The position numbers were made by a program, and so were the translations under genes. Below are positions 41,606 through 48,170 of a stretch of DNA of 48,170 nt, in pieces (the stretch's first letter is position 1; the number at the start of each line of letters is the position of its first letter). The notes under the pieces were generated by a model. It worked only from the letters and a program-made list of their open reading frames with translations, ran no database searches and was not told the DNA's origin. Origin of the DNA: Christensenella sp. UBA6420 (GTDB taxonomy: Bacteria; Bacillota; Clostridia; Christensenellales; DTU072). Location of the stretch: NCBI GenBank assembly GCA_002439705.1, contig DJPE01000014.1:321-48490 (forward strand). The letters are read 5' to 3'.

Positions 41606-42390
41606 CAGAAGAACACAAAAAATACATTAAAAAACGCAAGATAAGAAAATGCGTGATAATCGGACTTCAAGCCGGAATTTTGCTGCTTTTTATCGGGGCG
41701 TGGGAACTTATCGCATACCTTAAAATAGTAGACCCGTTTATTATAAGTTCTCCGTCGAGAATAGTAAAAATCATAGGAGAACTGTACCGCGGCAGCAACC
41801 TTTTTCAACACCTTTTCGCTACGCTGTACGAAACGGTGTTAGGGTTTCTGTTATCCACGGTTATGGGTACCGTAATCGCGATTATACTGTGGTGGAGTCC
41901 TATTATAAAAGACGTGGCGGAACCCTATCTTATTACCCTTAACGCCCTGCCGAAAATTGCTCTCGGACCTATAATTATAATATGGGTGGGCGCGGGCAAA
42001 GCGTCGATAATAACGATGGCGGTTCTTATCTGCATAGTGATTACGATAATAAGCGTTCTTACCGGTTTTTTATCGGTGGACAAAGAAAAAATTATGCTCT
42101 TAAAATCGATGAAAGCTACCAAAATGCAGATATTCGCAAAACTTGTTTTTCCGGCAAATCTGCCTACTATTATATCGGTGCTGAAAATTAACGTAGGATT
42201 AAGCTGGGTCGGTACGATTATGGGCGAATATCTCGTGTCGAGAGAAGGCATAGGATACCTTATAGTCTACGGCAGCCAGGTATTTCAACTGGATTTAGTC
42301 ATGGCAAGCACGGTAATCCTTTGCTTGCTCGCTGCTCTTATGTACGGCGGCGTGGCTCTGCTCGAAAAATTCATCGCAAAAAAATTCTGA
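41602..42390 (+). CDS. ABC transporter permease (NitT/TauT type)
   Basis: 262 residues, about six membrane helices. The BPD_transp EAA-type loop is in LKSMKATKMQIFAKLVFPANLPTI. ATG 41602 is chosen because CTGGAGG stands 7 bp upstream and it overlaps the ATPase stop; an earlier in-frame ATG lacks this site. Works with the ATPase and binding protein. Confidence 0.92.
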   Translation: MTEEHKKYIKKRKIRKCVIIGLQAGILLLFIGAWELIAYLKIVDPFIISSPSRIVKIIGELYRGSNLFQHLFATLYETVLGFLLSTVMGTVIAIILWWSPIIKDVAEPYLITLNALPKIALGPIIIIWVGAGKASIITMAVLICIVITIISVLTGFLSVDKEKIMLLKSMKATKMQIFAKLVFPANLPTIISVLKINVGLSWVGTIMGEYLVSREGIGYLIVYGSQVFQLDLVMASTVILCLLAALMYGGVALLEKFIAKKF

Positions 42391-42391
42391 C

Positions 42392-42420
42392 TTTTCGGCG
42401 GTCTTACGGCCGTCGAAAAT
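42392..42420 (+). terminator. Possible weak terminator after the transporter operon
   Basis: TTTTCGGCGG and CCGTCGAAAA form an imperfect stem around TCTTACGG. No T-run follows, only AAAATACAT, so it is uncertain. Confidence 0.35.
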
Positions 42421-42435
42421 ACATATATATTATAT

Positions 42436-43410
42436 ATGAAACGTAAGCGTTTATCGACGGCGGCGGTTTTTCTGGGTGCGTTTATCGGGGCGGGTTTCGC
42501 TTCGGGCAGAGAAATTGCTCTGTACTTTACAGACTGTTCCCCTATCGTACCATTTCTGAGCGGACTGCTGTTGGGGCTTTTTTGTTATTTTTTTCTTTTA
42601 ATCGGAACGTACACGCAAGGCGTTCCTAAACTTTTGTGGGGGAAAGCGAATAAGTTTGCCGACGCTGTAATTAAGATAAGTAATCTGATCACTCTGTGCT
42701 CCATGACAGCTGCAAGCGAAATTACCGTTTTTACTTTGTTTTCTTTTCACGGCGGCGGCGTAATTACGGGTATACTTGCTCTTATCACCGTCGTAGCCGG
42801 GGTGGAAAAAATAAAACTAAGTAACTTTATTATCGTTCCCGTAATAATTATCCTTATAACAACATTGTTTTTCAAAAACGGAGAACTCTTTTTTGTCGGT
42901 AAAATAACCGTCATACCCGCTTTTTCTTACTGTACGATGAACATACTAGGCGGCGGATATCTCGTATCGACGATGAGTAAAGGTTTTTCTAAAAAAGACT
43001 GTGCAATAACCGCTTCTTACAGCGGGGTAATAATAACTCTTCTTATCATGGCGGTATTCTTCGCCGTACGGAACACAAAAAACTCCGACATGCCCCTTAT
43101 AGAAGCGGCGAAGTTAAGCGACCTTGCCTTAGTCGGCAATATAGTAATGTACCTTGCCGTTTTTACCACGATGACGAGTTGCTTATCGATAGTGTCGGAA
43201 AACAAGCCCTACGCCGCGATTATCGTTACTTCCATAACTTTCGTCGTGTCCGTATTCGGTTTCCGGACGATAGTGGATAAACTCTATCCTGTGCTGAGTA
43301 TCCTCGGAGCGATGGTTTCCGCGGGTTACGTTTTCCTTTACGTCGTAAACAGAAAACGGCGTAAATTTTCTTTTACGCCGCTTAAAAACAAGAGTTTCTA
43401 CAAAAATTAA
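42436..43410 (+). CDS. YkvI-like multi-spanning membrane protein
   Basis: 324 residues, about ten membrane helices. The N-terminus AAVFLGAFIGAGFASGREI is the mark of the YkvI family (APC superfamily). Substrate unknown. No Shine-Dalgarno is visible; the ATG directly follows an AT-rich stretch (ATATATTATAT), so it might be leaderless. Ends 10 bp from the convergent dnaE. Confidence 0.85.
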   Translation: MKRKRLSTAAVFLGAFIGAGFASGREIALYFTDCSPIVPFLSGLLLGLFCYFFLLIGTYTQGVPKLLWGKANKFADAVIKISNLITLCSMTAASEITVFTLFSFHGGGVITGILALITVVAGVEKIKLSNFIIVPVIIILITTLFFKNGELFFVGKITVIPAFSYCTMNILGGGYLVSTMSKGFSKKDCAITASYSGVIITLLIMAVFFAVRNTKNSDMPLIEAAKLSDLALVGNIVMYLAVFTTMTSCLSIVSENKPYAAIIVTSITFVVSVFGFRTIVDKLYPVLSILGAMVSAGYVFLYVVNRKRRKFSFTPLKNKSFYKN

Positions 43411-43420
43411 CGCTGTAAGA

Positions 43421-46400
43421 TCAGTCTTCTTTAATTTTAACGTTGTTATATCCGACCATACCGATAAGGGTAGATTTGAGCGAATCCGGGTTAGCGACGG
43501 TGTAAGGCAAACGATAACCCGTTTTTTTAACCTGTCCGTCTTTATAGGTATCGACCTGAATAATAACTTTGCTCCCCGCACCCTTATTCCGTTCGAGCAA
43601 TTCCCTGACCTTCCGGAAAAGGTCTATATCGTTTTCTATGCGGATACAGAGAGTTCTGTTGTCGACGAATTCTTCTTTCTCTTTCAACGCCCACTGCGAC
43701 ACCGACTGAACTTCGATTTTCGGAATTCCGTCCGCTCCGATATTTATTTTACCTTTTATTCTCACGAGAGCGTCGTCCACCAGAAGGGGTTTGTACTGTT
43801 CGAGCGCGCGGGCGTAAAAGACTATTTCCGTACTGCCCGCCATATCTTCTATCGTGGCGTACCCCCACTTCTTACCCGTCTTTTGCGACGTCTTTATCGT
43901 GACTCCCGACAGTAAGCCGCCGAAATACACTCTGTCGCCGTTGTTTACCTGATATACATCGGGCTTTTCTTCGCCGCCTTCTTCGTCGTTCACGTCTTCT
44001 TCTTCGTCTTCCGTTCTTACGGGAAGCATTTTCGACGTGTCGAAATTAAACTCTTTGAATTCTTCTTCGTATCCGTCGAGCGGGTGACCCGAAAGATATC
44101 TTCCGAGGACTTCCTTTTCGTCCATAAGTTTCGCTCGTCTGTTTTCTTTGACTTCGGTATACTTATAGTCGTCTTCCAACATAAAATCGAAAAACATTTG
44201 TCCGCCGTCCAAAAGTTCTTTCGACTTAATCTCTCTCGCAAGGATATTTTCGTAGTTCGCCATAAGGGTGCTTCTGTTATGCCCGAAGCAATCGAACGCT
44301 CCGCCCTTAATAAGGCACTCTATCATTCTTCTGTTAAGAGCGTCCATAGGAACTCTTCTCGCGAAGTCGGAAAAACTCGTAAACTTGCCGCCCTGCTTTC
44401 TTTCCTTGACCACGCCGTCGATAGCTCCTTTACCGACGTTCTTTATGCAGACCAAACCGTAACGGATGCCGCCGTTTTCGGGCAGGAACAGACCTTCCGA
44501 CTCGTTAATGTCGGGGGGCAGAAGTTTTATTCCCATATCCTTAATCAGTTTAAGGTATTTAGTGGTGTCGTCGGGACTTCCCAAACGGTTGTTCAACACT
44601 GCGGAAAGGTACTCTACGGGATAATAATGCTTATAGAAAGCGGTCTGATAAGTAAGGACTGCGTACGCCGCGGCGTGCGACTTATTAAACGCATAGTTAC
44701 CGAAGGCTTCCAGTTCGTCCCACAGTTTCAGCGCGAACCCTTCGTCAATGCCGTTTGATATACAACCGCCTACGAACTTCGCCCTGTGTTTAGGTATTTC
44801 TTCGACTTTCTTTTTCGATATGAACTTACGGAAGTTGTCGGCTTCGTTAAGAGTATACCCGGCAAGGTGCTGCGTAATTCTCATCGCCTGCTCCTGATAC
44901 ACGATTATACCGTAAGTGCTTTTTAAGATAGGCTCTAAAAGCGGGTGACGATAGTCTATCTCCGACTGGTGCTGTTTGTTATATACGTACGCAGGGACGT
45001 AAGCCATAGGTCCGGGACGGTACAGCGACACCCCTGCGATAATTTCTTCGAGAAGAGTCGGTTTAAGCTGTTTCATAAAGCCTTTCATACCGCCGCTTTC
45101 GAGCTGGAACACGGTATCGGTTTCGCCACTGCCTATCATCTGATAAACTTCTTTATCTTCGTACCCTAACTTGTCGAAACTTACTTTGACCCCTTCGTAC
45201 TTCTCGACGAAGTCCTGCGCCATTTTTACGTCGGTAAGGGTTTTGAGTGCCAAAAAGTCCATTTTCAGCAGCCCTAACTCTTCACATTCCGTCATATCGA
45301 ACTGAGTGGTTATATCTTCGCCGTTCCTTGACAAAGGTACTTTTGCACTGACGGGATACGGGCATATAATTACGCCTGCGGCGTGTTTGCCCCTGTCCTT
45401 AGGCAGGTCTTCCAGCTGAATGGCTATATCGAAAATTTCTTTATAGGTATCGTTACGATACATCTCGATAAGTTCCGGCACGGCGTGAACGTCGTTCGGA
45501 TCGAGCAGATTCGGGATATGAACTTTTTTATCGTTGTCGGTGATGTTCTTTACGAGCGCATTGCTTTCGGTAAAGGGTATTTTGAAGACGCGACACACGT
45601 TTTTTATAGCGTTCTTTTTCTTCATTTTACCGAAAGTTATTATCTGCGTAACGTGGTCGTAGCCGTATTTTTCGCGGACGTACTCTATTACTTCTTCTCT
45701 TCGGTCGGAACAGAAGTCTACGTCGAAGTCGGGCATGCTCTGGCGGGAAGAGTTCAGGAAACGTTCGAATATAAGGTCGTACTTCAACGGGTCTACGTTG
45801 GTTATTCTTATTGCGTACGCAATTATGCTTCCTACGCCGCTGCCACGCCCCGCGCCTACGGGAATATCGTGGCTCTTTGCGTAGTTGATAAAGTCCCATA
45901 CTATAAGATAGTACGACGCAAAGCCCATCGATATAATGGTCTGCAATTCGTAATCGGCTCTCTCTTTAATTTCGGGCGTTACTTCGCCGTAACGGTCGGC
46001 TAATCCCTTATACGCCATATTGCGGAGATATTCCGCGTCCGCTCCGCCGACTACGAAAAGTACGTTTTTACAATACAAATTGTTCGTTATATTTCCCGAA
46101 TGATAAACGGCGTCGAAATTAGTAGCTCTTAACGCCGCAGGGACGTCGTGCATCCATAAAGATAATCTTCCTTCGACGTCCAAAAACATATACGTTATTA
46201 CCACGTCGGAAAATTCGTTTGTGAACGCCACAGGGAAGACGAAAGAGCCGTTGTCCGTAAGAAAGCAGCCGTTACCCCAAGCAGAACTGCAATTTTCGGG
46301 ATTTTTTCTGTACTCCGAGTAAATATCGACGAGCTTCTTTGCATAATTTGCGAACTCGTCCGCCGAATTAAAGCCGAAAAGATGCGCCGTAACGGTAAGT

Positions 46401-47728
46401 AAATCTGCGCGGTGAGCGCTTACTTCGGGGCTGAAAGTCATTGCGTACGGATAATTCAAACCTATTACCGCAGTGTTTTTGATATCTGCGGGTTTATACT
46501 TCGTAAATTCCGAAAGAGCGTGGTTATAGAGTTCTTTTGCGATTTTATCGAAAGTTTCGTAATCTTCGACGGCTTCGCCTTCGACCGCGGGATAATATTC
46601 CTTTCCGTCGGTCGGTATTTCGAAGTTACTTAAAAATTTCGAGAACTGAATACTGACTTTACTAAAAGAAGCGATTACCGCGTCCAGCGCTTTCAACGTC
46701 GTGTGGTTGGTTAGCTTATTTACGTCGCCGAAATCTCCCGCCGCCATATAGAACGGGTTGCAGTCGTCGTATTTTACGCCGACGGTAGTGCCGCCGCACG
46801 CAGAAACCCGTCTTTCACGCAACTTGGAACACCACCCCGCATCTTCTGCGTAGCCTTCCTGCGGCTGATAATACGGTATGGTATACTGGTGAAACGGTAT
46901 AACGAGATTTATTTTATCGGCGACTTCGAGAGTATTGTCTAACGATTCTTCTTCCCCTATAACCGCCAACATTTCGTCGTAGGTCTTATAGTAAAACTCG
47001 TCGTTCGGAAAACGGAAACGGTTGGGGTCGTCGTAGTCTTTCGCCGTCTGAATACACAAAAGTATGTCGTGCGCTTTCGCGTCGGACTTATAGAGATAGT
47101 GCAAGTCGTTGGTGGCGACGGTCTTTGCCCCTATTTCTTTCGCTATCTTTCTAAGAAGCGGCAGAGCGTGCAATTCTTCTTTTATAAAGTGGTTTTGCAG
47201 TTCTATGTAATAATCGCCTTCGGCGAAAAGTTCCTGCGTCTTTTTCGCGTACGCCAACGCTTCTCCGTACGGGTCGTCGAGAGTTATATCGTTAAGACGT
47301 CTGCTCACGCCCCCCGCGACGCAACCGCTAAGGCAAATAAGGTCGGACGAGTATTGTTTAAGCACGTTATAGTCTATTCTCGGTCTGTCGTAGAACCCGT
47401 CGACGTAGCCGATACTCGAAAGTTTCATAAGGTTGTGAAAACCGTGTAAGTTCTTCGCAAGCAAAATAAGGTGGTAACGGGCGTTGTTCTCTCTCGTCTT
47501 GACGTTCAGATCGTCGGCAACGTAAAATTCGCAACCGATAATGGGTTTTACTTCGTATTTCTGGCAGGCCTTATAGAACTTAATCGCGCCGTACATATTG
47601 CCGTGGTCTGTTATGGCGACGGCTCTCGCCCCCTGTGCTTTCGCTTCCTGTACGAGCTTTTCCACTCTCGTACAACCGTCAAGAAGACTGTATTCGGTAT
47701 GATTATGCAAATGTACAAATTCTTTCAT
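43421..47728 (-). CDS. dnaE: DNA polymerase III alpha subunit (DnaE) with large insertion
   Basis: 1435 residues, longer than the usual about 1150. PHP domain at 1-270 (HLHNHTEYS, ITDHGNMYGA). The palm has GRGSGVGSI and SMPDFDVDFC with the catalytic aspartates. Thumb, fingers and helix-hairpin regions follow, then an OB domain (YFGGLLSGVTIKTSQKTGKK) and a C-terminal segment. Residues about 298-565 (46034-46837) are an extra domain, inserted between EGYAEDA and EYLRNMAYKGL. All catalytic motifs remain. Replicates the chromosome. Confidence 0.93.
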   Translation of the reverse strand: MKEFVHLHNHTEYSLLDGCTRVEKLVQEAKAQGARAVAITDHGNMYGAIKFYKACQKYEVKPIIGCEFYVADDLNVKTRENNARYHLILLAKNLHGFHNLMKLSSIGYVDGFYDRPRIDYNVLKQYSSDLICLSGCVAGGVSRRLNDITLDDPYGEALAYAKKTQELFAEGDYYIELQNHFIKEELHALPLLRKIAKEIGAKTVATNDLHYLYKSDAKAHDILLCIQTAKDYDDPNRFRFPNDEFYYKTYDEMLAVIGEEESLDNTLEVADKINLVIPFHQYTIPYYQPQEGYAEDAGWCSKLRERRVSACGGTTVGVKYDDCNPFYMAAGDFGDVNKLTNHTTLKALDAVIASFSKVSIQFSKFLSNFEIPTDGKEYYPAVEGEAVEDYETFDKIAKELYNHALSEFTKYKPADIKNTAVIGLNYPYAMTFSPEVSAHRADLLTVTAHLFGFNSADEFANYAKKLVDIYSEYRKNPENCSSAWGNGCFLTDNGSFVFPVAFTNEFSDVVITYMFLDVEGRLSLWMHDVPAALRATNFDAVYHSGNITNNLYCKNVLFVVGGADAEYLRNMAYKGLADRYGEVTPEIKERADYELQTIISMGFASYYLIVWDFINYAKSHDIPVGAGRGSGVGSIIAYAIRITNVDPLKYDLIFERFLNSSRQSMPDFDVDFCSDRREEVIEYVREKYGYDHVTQIITFGKMKKKNAIKNVCRVFKIPFTESNALVKNITDNDKKVHIPNLLDPNDVHAVPELIEMYRNDTYKEIFDIAIQLEDLPKDRGKHAAGVIICPYPVSAKVPLSRNGEDITTQFDMTECEELGLLKMDFLALKTLTDVKMAQDFVEKYEGVKVSFDKLGYEDKEVYQMIGSGETDTVFQLESGGMKGFMKQLKPTLLEEIIAGVSLYRPGPMAYVPAYVYNKQHQSEIDYRHPLLEPILKSTYGIIVYQEQAMRITQHLAGYTLNEADNFRKFISKKKVEEIPKHRAKFVGGCISNGIDEGFALKLWDELEAFGNYAFNKSHAAAYAVLTYQTAFYKHYYPVEYLSAVLNNRLGSPDDTTKYLKLIKDMGIKLLPPDINESEGLFLPENGGIRYGLVCIKNVGKGAIDGVVKERKQGGKFTSFSDFARRVPMDALNRRMIECLIKGGAFDCFGHNRSTLMANYENILAREIKSKELLDGGQMFFDFMLEDDYKYTEVKENRRAKLMDEKEVLGRYLSGHPLDGYEEEFKEFNFDTSKMLPVRTEDEEEDVNDEEGGEEKPDVYQVNNGDRVYFGGLLSGVTIKTSQKTGKKWGYATIEDMAGSTEIVFYARALEQYKPLLVDDALVRIKGKINIGADGIPKIEVQSVSQWALKEKEEFVDNRTLCIRIENDIDLFRKVRELLERNKGAGSKVIIQVDTYKDGQVKKTGYRLPYTVANPDSLKSTLIGMVGYNNVKIKED

Positions 47729-47752
47729 TTGTGTTTCCTTTATCGGTTATTC

Positions 47753-48170
47753 TTATCGTATTTCCGTCGCTATCGACGCTAATTTTCTCATTCTGTGGTT
47801 TATGCAACTCTTGCTTATCGGCGGGTCGAATATCTTTCCCAGCTCTTCCAGCCCTGCGTCGGGGTACGCTAATCTCATTCTGCACGTTTCCGCAAGGGCG
47901 GGCGGCAGAGAGTCGATGCCTATTTTTCGGTCGATGTACTTAATATCGTTTATCTGTTTTTCGCTGGCGTTGACCGACTTGTCGATGTTTGCTAAATCGA
48001 AGTTATTAACTCGGTTTATTCTGTTCTTCATCTGCCGTTCGAGCATGATTTCCTGCAAGGACATTACGCCGAGATTACTCCCCGTTGCGGTAAGGACCTT
48101 TGCTATCGCTTCGGCGTTCTTAACGTAGATTACGCTACCCCTTTTGCGGGTAAGAACGCTGTTGTCGTCC
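47753..48170 (-). CDS. whiA: WhiA, C-terminal part
   Basis: The C-terminal 138 codons are present; the rest runs past the right edge. The last 85 residues are the WhiA helix-turn-helix domain (DNSVLTRKRGSVIYVK, SLPPALAETCRMRLAYPDAG, LEELGKIFDPPISKSC). WhiA affects cell division, chromosome segregation and sporulation in Gram-positive bacteria. Good family match. Confidence 0.92.
   Translation of the reverse strand, partial: DDNSVLTRKRGSVIYVKNAEAIAKVLTATGSNLGVMSLQEIMLERQMKNRINRVNNFDLANIDKSVNASEKQINDIKYIDRKIGIDSLPPALAETCRMRLAYPDAGLEELGKIFDPPISKSCINHRMRKLASIATEIR

Noticed and set aside
46034..46837. Intein in DnaE
   Set aside because: No Cys/Ser at the start, no His-Asn end and no homing endonuclease motifs.

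Overview
The window is a stretch of a Bacillota (Clostridia-like) chromosome carrying one complete tailed-phage prophage. The host assignment rests on gene order: on the minus strand trmFO, topA, dprA and comM lie together as they do in many Firmicutes, and on the right flank there are a whiA end, dnaE and a YkvI-type membrane protein. No RNA genes or CRISPR arrays were seen.

Layout. 1-7181 (minus): trmFO (partial), topA, dprA, comM and a large surface-anchored protein, tightly spaced or overlapping. 7395-7700 and 40095-40817 (plus): the two halves of one ABC-transporter substrate-binding lipoprotein gene, followed by its ATPase and permease. 7667-40087: a 32,421-bp prophage inserted in frame-restorable fashion inside that gene, with a 9-bp identical core (AGCCGTATA) at both ends. 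42436-48170: ykvI-like gene, then dnaE and whiA on the minus strand.

The prophage has its lysogeny block on the plus strand next to attR: three paralogous HTH repressors (the third with an S24 autocleavage domain), a YefM-YoeB toxin-antitoxin pair and a large serine integrase. Everything else runs leftward. The early operon starts at a consensus promoter (36706-36734) with one operator in its spacer and another just downstream. It encodes a hexapeptide-repeat beta-helix protein, a Cro-like protein, small membrane proteins, a Gp157-like protein, a Rad52-like annealing protein, an ERCC4 nuclease, a replisome organiser containing five 11-bp iterons (candidate origin), a C5 cytosine methyltransferase and a late-control-type HTH protein. 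After a G-rich tract (candidate cos) come terS, terL, portal, minor head protein, scaffold, capsid with an Ig-like tail domain, connectors, short-tail candidates, a 905-residue tail protein, a collagen-like fibre and a cluster of membrane proteins. No tape measure and no endolysin were recognised.

The most unusual content is a set of three polymorphic-toxin-like cassettes in the virion gene block. (1) The minor head protein carries a C-terminal Ntox50-like domain, with a candidate immunity gene immediately after it. (2) Effector A (17119-17568) has a small partner gene, followed by a degenerate piece of the C-terminus of a different effector and then an orphan immunity-like gene. (3) Effector B (28665-29057) overlaps an immunity-like gene that is 79/90 identical to the orphan in (2). 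Effectors A and B share the N-terminal motif HPRDGDGKFTDK. The arrangement looks like toxin-module replacement that leaves an orphan immunity gene behind, as known for CDI/Rhs loci, but inside a temperate phage structural operon. Functions of effectors A and B are inferred from layout only.
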